From Lachnoclostridium sp. UBA3320 (GTDB lineage Bacteria > Bacillota > Clostridia > Lachnospirales > Lachnospiraceae): a stretch of 58,065 nucleotides of DNA. The notes under the pieces were generated by a model. That model was not told the DNA's origin and ran no database searches. It was given only the letters and a program-made list of their open reading frames with translations. The position numbers and the translations under genes are program-made. Positions 50,795 to 58,065 of the stretch are shown here, piece after piece. How positions within the stretch are numbered: the first letter of the stretch is position 1; each line of letters begins with the position of its first letter. The stretch covers positions 1 through 58,065 of the forward strand of contig DESG01000018.1 of the NCBI GenBank assembly GCA_002361175.1, read 5' to 3'.

Positions 50795-51592
50795 TTAGGA
50801 ATTTCTTCCATATACTTCAATCTGTGTCAGTGCTGGAAATGGTGAGGAATTATCCCCACGAATAAGCTTACCCAGTCTAAGCCAAGTTATTTTTTCTCGC
50901 TTGATTGAAAATACATGGGGCTTTACACTTTTTTGCATTGAAAGCGTTTCTAAGCTTCCATCTGAAAAAGTTACAACAGCTTGCTTCCACCAGCTATCAT
51001 GTGGAAAGTCCGCACGAGTATACAGCCAAAGCTTATCTATGTCCACAGGACGTCCAAATTCTACTGTAATCTCCGCATCATCTCTCTGGTCAATTCCCCA
51101 AGACTGAAAAGGCCACGGCCAATGACAAGTATTAGCAAGTATGCCATCAATAACGTTACGAGCTGCAAACAGTGCTGCAATCTGTCCTTTTGTTTCCGCA
51201 TTTGCATGTACATGCGGATAACAGCCTTGGTCTTCGTGCTGGTCCATTACATTTTTAGCAAGATTGCAGTAGTTACCGTTCTCTTGCTCCTTTGCTATGC
51301 GCATTGTAATATAATGCCTCTCCCCTGTGAAACTGCTGGGATTGTATGATATCTTGTCTTCGTTAAAAGGAATTATATATTCTATTCGTTCTTTTGTTAA
51401 ATACACATATGCTTCATCTATTGCGCCATCTACCCGAATAACATAAAAATTGGGCAGATGGTCTGTTGTAAAAACAATTTTATCTCCACATTCGTACTCC
51501 CCTTGGTACACCATGATAATATTGTCCTCACCTGCAATTTGACACTTAACTTCACCACGTTCATTTAATACAGAAATATTAAGATTTGCCAT
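50795..51592 (-). CDS. protein with C-terminal galactose-binding-like (F5/8 type C-like) domain
   Basis: 265 residues. The first 110 or so form an all-beta domain (ANLNISVLNERGEVKCQI, YVIRVDGAIDEAYVYLTKERIEYIIPFNE). The rest resembles an F5/8-type C/galactose-binding fold: AARNVIDGILANTCHWPWPFQSWGIDQRDDAEITVEFGRPVDIDKLWLY is the classic surface strand pattern, ending ALTQIEVYGRNS. No signal peptide. Similar intracellular proteins recur in Clostridia oligosaccharide loci; binding a sugar or acting as an unrecognised enzyme are both possible. It is read between the isomerase gene and the MATE gene. Confidence 0.6.
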   Translation of the reverse strand: MANLNISVLNERGEVKCQIAGEDNIIMVYQGEYECGDKIVFTTDHLPNFYVIRVDGAIDEAYVYLTKERIEYIIPFNEDKISYNPSSFTGERHYITMRIAKEQENGNYCNLAKNVMDQHEDQGCYPHVHANAETKGQIAALFAARNVIDGILANTCHWPWPFQSWGIDQRDDAEITVEFGRPVDIDKLWLYTRADFPHDSWWKQAVVTFSDGSLETLSMQKSVKPHVFSIKREKITWLRLGKLIRGDNSSPFPALTQIEVYGRNS

Positions 51593-51649
51593 TATACCTT
51601 CTCCTATCTTTTTTACATTCCATCTGCCACTAATCTATACTATAATAAT

Positions 51650-52288
51650 TTATTTTCTAAGACTTTTTACATATTCTGCAATAGATGCATCTTTGCAGCC
51701 TGCAAAAAATAATTCTTCAAACTGTTTACCAGCTACAGCACCTCTTACCAGCTCTTGGTCTAAGTCTTTTAGTCCATCAAGCAATGGGCGCATAGTTTTT
51801 GTGCGTACTTCATCTAATATTCGTTTATTGCGCATTTCTGGCTCTACACGTTCTGGTGGATAACCCTGTCCATGACCAAAGCCAAATAATTTTTCAAAGA
51901 TATACTCTAGGTTAAGTTCTCCACCCCAGCCAAATCCTTTTGCAAAAGGAATTGCTACAGCGTTGCCATCATTGACATGGGCAAAGGTATATGCGTCTAC
52001 TGCTTCTTCAATATGACCACATATTACACCAGGAAAGCTGTTCATAGCCAGCATAGCTCCCTCACCTGTGCCACAGCCTGTAATCACATAATCTGCTGCC
52101 CCACTGTTTAACAAGATAGCACCTAAGATGCCACACTGAACATAAGTAAGTTGTGCTTCATCATCAGCGGCGTACATCCCATAATTGTCCACCGTATGTC
52201 CCATAGGCTCTACTGTTTTTTTAAGGGCAGTTAAAATTATCTCATTTTTAGCTGCTTGGCTGTTTTCATTGATAAGTGCTATTTTCAT
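51650..52288 (-). CDS. RpiB/LacAB-family sugar isomerase, candidate 4-deoxy-5-hexosulose-uronate isomerase (DhuI-like)
   Basis: 212 residues from MKIALINENSQAAKNE at 52288, with a GAGGGGG site inside the end of the preceding gene. The RpiB fold is clear (YVITGCGTGEGAMLAMNSFPGV, then HVNDGNAVAIPFAKGFGWGG), with the extended C-terminal helical part (DUF3666-like). Streptococcal DhuI, of this family, isomerises the ring-opened unsaturated uronate to a 2,5-diketo acid, and its partner DhuD is an SDR, matching the neighbour here. It is read four bases after the SDR gene. The specific activity is inferred from this pairing and the GH88 gene. Confidence 0.72.
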   Translation of the reverse strand: MKIALINENSQAAKNEIILTALKKTVEPMGHTVDNYGMYAADDEAQLTYVQCGILGAILLNSGAADYVITGCGTGEGAMLAMNSFPGVICGHIEEAVDAYTFAHVNDGNAVAIPFAKGFGWGGELNLEYIFEKLFGFGHGQGYPPERVEPEMRNKRILDEVRTKTMRPLLDGLKDLDQELVRGAVAGKQFEELFFAGCKDASIAEYVKSLRK

Positions 52289-52292
52289 ATGC

Positions 52293-53093
52293 CTATTCCC
52301 CCTCTGGTTGCTTGCCAATATAAGCCAAAATGCCGCCATCTACATATAAGATATGGCCATTTACAAAGTCAGATGCCTCAGATGCCAAGAATACTGCTGG
52401 TCCCATCAAGTCCTCTGTTTTACCCCAACGGTTGGCAGGTGTCTTTGCCAAAATAAATTGGTCAAACGGATGTTTGCTGCCATCTGGTCGTGGCTCTCTA
52501 AGAGGTGCAGTCTGTGGTGTTGCAATATAACCTGGACCAATTCCATTACACTGGATATTGTACTGTCCATACTCACTTGCGATATTTTTTGTCAGCATTT
52601 TCAGTCCGCCTTTTGCCGCAGCGTAAGCAGATACTGTTTCTCTGCCAAGCTCACTCATCATAGAACATATATTAATAATTTTTCCACCACCATTCTTTAT
52701 CATACCTGGGATTACGGCCTTTGACACGATAAACGGTCCATTTAAATCAATATCAATAACTTGGCGAAACTGCTTTGCACTCATCTCAAGCATTGGAATA
52801 CGCTTAATAATGCCTGCATTGTTTACTAAAATATTAATTGTGCCAACTTCTTCTTCAGCCTTTGCCACCATTTCAGCGACAGCTTCTTCATTTGTAACAT
52901 CACATACATAGCCATGTGCATTAATGCCTTTCTCTTTATAAGCATCTAATCCTTTGTCTACTAATTCCTGATTAATATCATTAAATACAATCACAGCACC
53001 TGCTTGTGCATAAGCGGATGCAATAGCAAAACCAATACCATAAGATGCACCCGTAACTAAAGCGACTTTTCCCTTTAAACTAAAATTAACCAT
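52293..53093 (-). CDS. kduD: SDR dehydrogenase, KduD/DhuD-like (2-dehydro-3-deoxygluconate 5-dehydrogenase type)
   Basis: 266 residues. Classical SDR: the NAD(P)-binding TGASYGIG at 14-21, NNAG at 91-94, and catalytic Ser (near 144), Tyr 157 and Lys 161 (YAAAK). The C-terminal PRPDGSKHPFDQFILAKTPANRWGKTEDL segment is typical of the gluconate 5-dehydrogenase/KduD branch. It would reduce the diketo acid from the isomerase to 2-keto-3-deoxygluconate. It lies between the symporter and isomerase genes. KDG kinase and KDPG aldolase genes needed to finish the route are not in this window. Confidence 0.82.
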   Translation of the reverse strand: MVNFSLKGKVALVTGASYGIGFAIASAYAQAGAVIVFNDINQELVDKGLDAYKEKGINAHGYVCDVTNEEAVAEMVAKAEEEVGTINILVNNAGIIKRIPMLEMSAKQFRQVIDIDLNGPFIVSKAVIPGMIKNGGGKIINICSMMSELGRETVSAYAAAKGGLKMLTKNIASEYGQYNIQCNGIGPGYIATPQTAPLREPRPDGSKHPFDQFILAKTPANRWGKTEDLMGPAVFLASEASDFVNGHILYVDGGILAYIGKQPEGE

Positions 53094-53149
53094 TTTAATT
53101 ATCTGCTACTAAATAGCTTTTCCTTTCTTAAAATTTTATTTCTAAATTA

Positions 53150-54589
53150 CTAAGCTTTTACTGTTTCTTTTTTCATATCAGCAATTTTTTCTTGTACTTC
53201 AATCATCTTTTCCTTATCTAATGGATAAAATTTCATAGCTATTAAACTGCAAATCCAACCTATAATAGGTATGCCAATAAATAAGAACATCGTCATCCAG
53301 AATAGCGATGTACTGTATGCATCGCCAACTTGTGGAAGCTGGTCTACAAAACCAATCGCAACTACGCAGTAGCCTACAATAGTAGTAGCAAATGAAGATA
53401 CTACCTTATCGAAGAAACCAAACACTGTTCCCATAAGTGCTGGTGCATAATTGCCAGATTGATACAGTTCATAATCTGCACAGTCTGCAATCATAGGAGT
53501 TGCAAGACCTGTAGTAATACCACTACAGCCATTTGCCAAAACATAAAGGAATAAATAGCCGATAGTCATAAATCCAAAGTGCTCTAATGAAATCTGAGTT
53601 GGGTCTCCAAAAATCAATAACGCTGCCAGTAGTATGGTGAAAATAATGCTCATCCATGTAAAAATAATTGTTGCCCTTTTCGATGAAAGTCTTGCAGCAA
53701 TACTTGTCCCTACAATAATAAGAATCATATTTGGAACTAGTACAATCATAGAGATGCTGCCTAGTAATGCATAATTGCCCATTACAATTCCATACAGCAT
53801 AACTCCCGTTGTGGCATTACTTCTTATCTGTGTAGCAAGCTTATCTGTAGACGCTGCTAATACAAGCATCTGAATAGCCCTATTTCCCTTGATAATGCGA
53901 AAGATATCTTTAAATCCATAAGAAGCTGTTTTTGCCAGATTGGCATAATTTTCTGGTTTGTCCTTTTCGGAAATACCAATAATAGCTAAAATTGTAAGCA
54001 CTAAGGATGCAGGTCCTAGTGTGGCGATTAATTCACTGAACAAAGATGCCGTAAAGCCATTATGCTTAGAAACCAGATAGTTTGTAACATAAACGGTAAG
54101 ACCTGTCATAAGTAGAGCGTTAATAATACTGTCGATACGAGCAAACATTGGTCGTTGTTTTGGGTCATTTGTAAGTACAGTCTGTCCACCTCTTGTAGCA
54201 CTATTTTGAAAGGTATAGCCGATAATGTAGATTAGATATATAATAATCCAGTAAATTCCTCGAAATCCCTGTGGTACTTGATGTGTAGTAGTAAACATTA
54301 ATATAACACAGCCAAGCATAATCAAGTTACCAAGAATCATAAATGGACGAAATTTACCAAATTTGCCGTTTGTTTTGTCTACTATAAAACCAATAATTGG
54401 GTCTGTAACACCATCCCAAAAACGAGAAAGCATAATGACGTTTGATACAAACGCCACACCTAATCCTACTACGCCATTGGCATAGTAAGATACAAAGTTC
54501 ATTGTCATTAAATAGATGTTAGAAGCAGTGTTGTTAAACACAAATAGTAAAAGCTGCCACCATTTTGCTCTGTTGTATTTTGTTTCCAT
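53150..54589 (-). CDS. GPH-family sugar:cation symporter (MFS)
   Basis: 479 residues with twelve predicted helices. GPH features: an N-terminal FVSNVIMLSRFWDGVTDPIIGFIVDKTNGKFGKFRPF motif (the D-x-x-x-D-P and RPF/W pattern) and the mid-protein partner PMIADCADYELYQSG. The group carries glycosides, pentosides and hexuronides with Na+ or H+. In this locus the substrate is probably an unsaturated uronate-capped disaccharide. GGAGG lies before the ATG; it starts 31 bp after the GH88 gene. Confidence 0.9.
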   Translation of the reverse strand: METKYNRAKWWQLLLFVFNNTASNIYLMTMNFVSYYANGVVGLGVAFVSNVIMLSRFWDGVTDPIIGFIVDKTNGKFGKFRPFMILGNLIMLGCVILMFTTTHQVPQGFRGIYWIIIYLIYIIGYTFQNSATRGGQTVLTNDPKQRPMFARIDSIINALLMTGLTVYVTNYLVSKHNGFTASLFSELIATLGPASLVLTILAIIGISEKDKPENYANLAKTASYGFKDIFRIIKGNRAIQMLVLAASTDKLATQIRSNATTGVMLYGIVMGNYALLGSISMIVLVPNMILIIVGTSIAARLSSKRATIIFTWMSIIFTILLAALLIFGDPTQISLEHFGFMTIGYLFLYVLANGCSGITTGLATPMIADCADYELYQSGNYAPALMGTVFGFFDKVVSSFATTIVGYCVVAIGFVDQLPQVGDAYSTSLFWMTMFLFIGIPIIGWICSLIAMKFYPLDKEKMIEVQEKIADMKKETVKA

Positions 54590-54620
54590 TTTTCCTCCCT
54601 CCTGTTCCTAAACCAGATTC

Positions 54621-55823
54621 TCACCACAAGAAAGCTGATTTATCCTTTAGACGCAGCACCGCTTCAATAAAATAATAATCACCATATATAATTGGCACTT
54701 CTGTATTTTCTCCTGTAGGGTCATGATAGAAAAATGTACCGCCATTCACTATAGAATCAGCCTCTGAATCCCAATTACAGAATTTTTCATCACAAGCACG
54801 TAAAATTTTGTAAGCTGATTGTATATATATTCGTTTTTCAAGCTCGCCTACATATTCTGCAATTTCCAAAAGACCACATGCTGTAATTGCCGCTGCTGTA
54901 GAATCATACTTTAATGGATTATCTGGTTGGCGATAATCTACAAGTGGCAGCCAGTCACAGACTGCCATATTTGCAATGCAGTAATGTGCAACACGTTTTG
55001 CCGTATCTAAAAAGGACGAATCTCCAGTATGTCTGTAACTTAATGCAAAGCCATATACTGCCCAAGACTGCCCTCTGCTCCAAGATGAACCCTGTTCGTA
55101 GCCTTGTCCTCCTGGATTGTTAAGATATTCTCCAGTTTCTGGGTCAAATACTACAATATGATTGCAGCTTCCGTCTGGACGTGTGATATATTGCTGCGCT
55201 GTTTTTGCATGACTAATTGCAATTTTTTTGAAACGTGGGTCGCCAGTTTCATCAGATGCCCAGTAAAGCAATGGTATATTCATCATGCAATCTATAATCA
55301 TCACTCCACGGATATCTCCCTTTCTTTTATCATTATCATTGCTAATCATATTCATCTCACCCATTGCATCTGGCCAGGCACGAATAAACTTTCCGTCCAG
55401 ATTATAGCGTGAAGCTAAAAGACTTGCTGCTAACAAACCACGCCTACGAGCTTCTTTGTCATTTGTTAAACGATAATCAGCTACTGCTGACAGTAAAAAA
55501 AGAAATCCTGCATCATGGTCTATTGTTTCAGGGTTTTTTAATAAAACCTCTAGGCGCTTCTCTACGTCTTGTGCAGTGTTTTTATACACATCATCACCTG
55601 TAGCTTTATACATCTGCCACAGCATACCTGGCCAAAAGCCATTCGTCCAAAAGCCAATTCCCCACTGTGTCTGTTCAATATCTTGATATTTACCATCTTT
55701 ATCCGTAGTGTAAGGAATGTTTGAACCAACCCGTATACATTCTGCTTTCATCTTAGCTAGAATCTTATCATACACGTTATCCAGCCAATCTTGATTTGAG
55801 CATTTTGCTAGTTTTTCTCCCAT
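54621..55823 (-). CDS. GH88 unsaturated glucuronyl hydrolase
   Basis: 400 residues, an (alpha/alpha)6 barrel without signal peptide. It hydrates the double bond of a non-reducing unsaturated uronic acid, releasing it from oligosaccharides made by polysaccharide lyases. The likely catalytic Asp pair lies in IDHDAGFLF (about residue 104) and RGVMIIDCMMN (about 178), with WSRGQSWAVYGF typical of GH88. GH88 generally acts on glucuronate-type ends (glycosaminoglycans, gellan, xanthan), while GH105 takes rhamnogalacturonan; this reads as GH88. First gene of the catabolic operon, with AAGGAGAG before the ATG. Confidence 0.9.
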   Translation of the reverse strand: MGEKLAKCSNQDWLDNVYDKILAKMKAECIRVGSNIPYTTDKDGKYQDIEQTQWGIGFWTNGFWPGMLWQMYKATGDDVYKNTAQDVEKRLEVLLKNPETIDHDAGFLFLLSAVADYRLTNDKEARRRGLLAASLLASRYNLDGKFIRAWPDAMGEMNMISNDNDKRKGDIRGVMIIDCMMNIPLLYWASDETGDPRFKKIAISHAKTAQQYITRPDGSCNHIVVFDPETGEYLNNPGGQGYEQGSSWSRGQSWAVYGFALSYRHTGDSSFLDTAKRVAHYCIANMAVCDWLPLVDYRQPDNPLKYDSTAAAITACGLLEIAEYVGELEKRIYIQSAYKILRACDEKFCNWDSEADSIVNGGTFFYHDPTGENTEVPIIYGDYYFIEAVLRLKDKSAFLW

Positions 55824-55895
55824 ATATTTTCTCTCCTTTTTTATTTTTCACAAACAATGCAGCTGCTGTTTCGTTTAAGTTTGTGGAATATGCAT

Positions 55896-55947
55896 ATTAT
55901 AGCATCAAATATAAACTGTTTCTTGTGTTATCTTCAACAAAATGTTG
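55896..55947 (-). promoter_or_regulatory. activator-type promoter of the uronate locus
   Basis: On the minus strand, TATAAT (55901-55896) lacks a recognisable -35 (AAGAAA at 55924-55919). A palindrome CAACA-ttt-TGTTG (55947-55935) sits at about -46 to -58, where an AraC-type activator would bind. The 205-bp gap also holds a terminator. Confidence 0.5.
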
Positions 55948-55974
55948 CAAATCTTATTCTATTTACAATGCATA

Positions 55975-56020
55975 AAAAAATGGCATATTTTGCACTAAAA
56001 TGCTAAAAATGCCATTTTTT
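55975..56020. terminator. terminator after the AraC-family gene
   Basis: AAAAAATGGCAT (55975-55986) and ATGCCATTTTTT (56009-56020) form a perfect 12-bp stem, with a smaller GCA/TGC hairpin inside the loop. A U-run is present on both strands. It separates the regulator from the catabolic operon. Confidence 0.85.
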
Positions 56021-56028
56021 CATAATAT

Positions 56029-56907
56029 TCAACGCTCATAAGATGCATATTTCTTTGGCGAAATCCCCACCATCTTTGTAAATGTTTTTAAAAAATTACT
56101 ATAATCTCCGAAACCACATAAACTGCAAGTTTCTGTTACAGAATACCCTTCAGCAAGTAAGGCCTTCGCCTTCGAAATTCGTTTAGCAGTAATATAACGA
56201 TTAATTGTAGTGCCAGTAGTATTTTTAAAAATTTTACAAATATAAGAGCCACTTAGATAAAAATGTGATGCTAAGACTGCAATGCTAAGATTATCTGTTA
56301 GATGTTGATTAATATAGGAAAGTATTTCATCTACCTGTTTATACTGTCCCTTATTAATCTCATGAATATTCTTTTCCTCCACATAACTTTCCTGTTCACA
56401 GCGTGATATAAAAATTCGGTTTAAATAAGTTATTAGCTCTAAGAAAAATGCGTGATCTAAGACATCTTGTCCATAATCATTATGTTCAGACAATTTATGT
56501 ATATAATACATAAAACGTTTTTTTTCCTCTTCTGTCAATGTGATTCTGTGACCAAACGCAGTATCTCGATATGTAAAACAATAACTTAAATCTGTTTTAG
56601 GAGTTGAAAATTGTTTTAAATATTTTGGATGGATTGACAGACCAATTCGCTCATGTGTTGTTTCATCAATCTGTGATAAGTAGTGACTTTCATATTGGTT
56701 AATAAAAAATATATCCCCTGGACCAAATTCATATACTCGATTGTCAATTAAAAATTGTTTGCCACCCGCAATAGAAAAGTAAATTTCATAGCAATCATGG
56801 ATATGAATACCCATTGTTTTATCATCACTATATAATCGAGCAATGGCAAATGTCTTTGTTTCCAGGCATGATTTAACTGCTAATTTGCAAGATTCATAAA
56901 AAAGCAT
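56029..56907 (-). CDS. AraC-family transcriptional regulator
   Basis: 292 residues. The N-terminal cupin sensor (about 25-110; HIHDCYEIYFSIAGGKQFLIDNRVYEFGPGDIFFINQYESH) precedes two helix-turn-helix motifs (about 195-290; LSIAVLASHFYLSGSYICKIFKNTTGTTINRYI and SVTETCSLCGFGDYSNFLKTFTKMVGISPKKY). It is encoded directly upstream of the GH88 operon in the same direction, with a terminator in between, so it probably activates that operon in response to an uronate-derived ligand. AAGGAG precedes the ATG. Confidence 0.92.
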   Translation of the reverse strand: MLFYESCKLAVKSCLETKTFAIARLYSDDKTMGIHIHDCYEIYFSIAGGKQFLIDNRVYEFGPGDIFFINQYESHYLSQIDETTHERIGLSIHPKYLKQFSTPKTDLSYCFTYRDTAFGHRITLTEEEKKRFMYYIHKLSEHNDYGQDVLDHAFFLELITYLNRIFISRCEQESYVEEKNIHEINKGQYKQVDEILSYINQHLTDNLSIAVLASHFYLSGSYICKIFKNTTGTTINRYITAKRISKAKALLAEGYSVTETCSLCGFGDYSNFLKTFTKMVGISPKKYASYER

Positions 56908-56974
56908 ACTCTCTACTCCTTATTTTTACAATACACTTTTGATACATTCTTTTCCTTTTATTGATTAGATATAT

Positions 56975-58065
56975 TTATTCCTGTATTTTTATCATACAGC
57001 TTTTCTTACAGAAACATATGCCATATTTTTTAATAATCATATAACCTTCGTCCAAAAGACTCTTATCATAATGTTTATCATCTATCTGTTGTAATGCTTT
57101 ATAGCACATATTTTCCATTTCCGTAAATCTCTGTACACGTTTTAGTTCAAGAATGATAGCAGGCTGTTTCTCATCATATGGCTTTAATACAATATCATAT
57201 CTGCCCTCTCCGCTTTCACGGTTTGAAGACTTATTATAATCCTGCATACCACCTAAAAGCCCTAACAAAAACCCATGATAGAAGTTTTCTGCACTGTCCA
57301 TAAAGCTTATACTTTCTCTCAGATGCTTTTTTAAAACGCTTTCAAAAATTTCTGTATTGCCATTCAATATGGCATTATATAATTCCGAAAAATCAACAGC
57401 CTTTATCCTTTGCTGCATCCATTCCTGTATATGATTTTTGTATATATACAAAATTTCTTCATTTGGTATTGTCATGGACAAATATATCTGCTGTTCCGAA
57501 AAACTTTTATCCACAGCTTTAAGATAGCCTGTAAAAAACAGAAAATTCCATAAATTATCCTGTGATTTATATATATCTGCGTAAGTGATATCTTCATGTA
57601 CAGGTTTTTCTATTCTACCACCCTCGATTAATTTTTCAAGCTCTTGCTTTGTGACATTATCTGCGGTGTAGATTAATTCCCGAATTATGCTGTTTGATGA
57701 TGTATTAGACCAATATGGCTTTGGAAATTCTGTATTCTTATGAACAATGTCATAAACATAGTTTATTACACTCCATGGGTTATATACTTCTGTGTGTCCA
57801 AAAAGATAACCATCATACCAGCTTTTTACCTCATTTCTTCTCTGCATTATTCCATAAGATTCCAAAAAAGTATCAACCTCATTTTGTGTAAAGCCAAAAT
57901 ATTCTGCATATGTTTCATCTAATACAGAAACTACTTTTAAATTGTTAAGCCCTGTAAATATACTTTCACGGCTGATTCGCAGACAACCTGTTACAACTGC
58001 AAATTTAAGGCTTCCGTTTGTTTTTAATGCAGATTCAAACAGTGAACGGATAAAAGAAACCATTT
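56975..58065 (-). CDS. AAA-ATPase-like/PD-(D/E)XK protein, partial (runs off the window)
   Basis: The C-terminal 362 residues are visible; about 200 more should lie beyond the right edge, because the frame continues through the last bases as it does in the complete copy at 220-1911. The nuclease-like core (YDIVLK...IILELKR) is intact, and the end (GICFCKKSCMIKIQE) mirrors the other copy. By eye the two proteins are about 85 percent identical over this part. The visible Met near 58063 is internal, not the start. It is inverted relative to the first copy and shares its unsettled function. Confidence 0.75.
   Translation of the reverse strand, partial: MVSFIRSLFESALKTNGSLKFAVVTGCLRISRESIFTGLNNLKVVSVLDETYAEYFGFTQNEVDTFLESYGIMQRRNEVKSWYDGYLFGHTEVYNPWSVINYVYDIVHKNTEFPKPYWSNTSSNSIIRELIYTADNVTKQELEKLIEGGRIEKPVHEDITYADIYKSQDNLWNFLFFTGYLKAVDKSFSEQQIYLSMTIPNEEILYIYKNHIQEWMQQRIKAVDFSELYNAILNGNTEIFESVLKKHLRESISFMDSAENFYHGFLLGLLGGMQDYNKSSNRESGEGRYDIVLKPYDEKQPAIILELKRVQRFTEMENMCYKALQQIDDKHYDKSLLDEGYMIIKKYGICFCKKSCMIKIQE

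Noticed and set aside
1..58065. CRISPR arrays, rRNA or tRNA genes, prophage modules
   Set aside because: No regularly spaced repeats, rRNA signatures, tRNA cloverleaf sequences or phage structural genes were seen on either strand by eye.

Overview
The window looks like a chromosomal segment of an AT-rich, flagellated, anaerobic Firmicute, most likely a gut Lachnospiraceae (Lachnospira/Roseburia/Eubacterium-like). This rests on the flagellar gene order, the FliW-CsrA pair, Clostridia-style regulators and leaders, AGGAGG ribosome binding sites, and the uronate/aldarate catabolic genes. No rRNA, tRNA or CRISPR array was seen.

Layout. (1) 220-1911: an AAA-ATPase-like/PD-(D/E)XK protein; a close, inverted, partial paralogue closes the window at 56975-58065. 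(2) 1977-13133, minus strand: a late flagellar operon read flgM-flgN-flgK-flgK-flgL-fliW-csrA-flaG-fliD-fliS-fliT-like, with a sigma-28-type promoter at 13203-13229. It carries two tandem FlgK paralogues and an enlarged FliD. (3) 13227-14489: a diaminopimelate-decarboxylase-family gene. (4) 14631-20271: a D-glucarate cluster with a DapA-family lyase lacking its N-terminus, glucarate dehydratase, a PrpR-type regulator whose AAA+ domain has lost its catalytic motifs, and glycerate kinase. Three TTTCA-N5-TGAA(A/T) palindromes precede it. (5) 20413-24602: parE-parC. (6) 24683-26870: a strong promoter overlaid by palindromes driving a 53-codon ORF, an IS110-family element with a probable bridge-RNA region, and a lone membrane-anchored protein.

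(7) 26941-32957: an orphan response regulator with a coiled-coil membrane protein, tyrS behind a T-box-like attenuator with no visible Stem I, a secreted Ig-like protein, and a complete two-component system. (8) 33026-33218: a probable 6S RNA, then a four-gene operon (HMGL-like aldolase, murI, Rrf2 regulator, hemB). (9) 36589-42980: two coiled-coil proteins flanking tadA, an AgrC/AgrA-like sensor-regulator pair, a GNAT acetyltransferase and a DUF6128-like protein. (10) 43076-47258: Mrp/ApbC, MYG1-family hydrolase, NADP-isocitrate dehydrogenase, and a secreted four-repeat Ig-like protein. (11) 47303-56907, minus strand: an AraC-controlled catabolic locus for unsaturated uronate-capped oligosaccharides (GPH symporter, GH88, RpiB-type isomerase, SDR dehydrogenase), with a galactose-binding-like protein, MATE exporter, GH172 and a serine hydrolase.

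The physiology is that of a motile scavenger of uronic and aldaric acids. The GH88 locus should take oligosaccharides produced by polysaccharide lyases to 2-keto-3-deoxygluconate, and the glucarate cluster handles aldaric acids. The most unusual points are the catalytically stripped PrpR-like regulator beside a matching palindrome array, the promoter/operator-small ORF unit next to IS110, the T-box-like leader without Stem I, and mutually exclusive hairpins between flgN and flgK. All calls come from reading the sequence; no database search was run.
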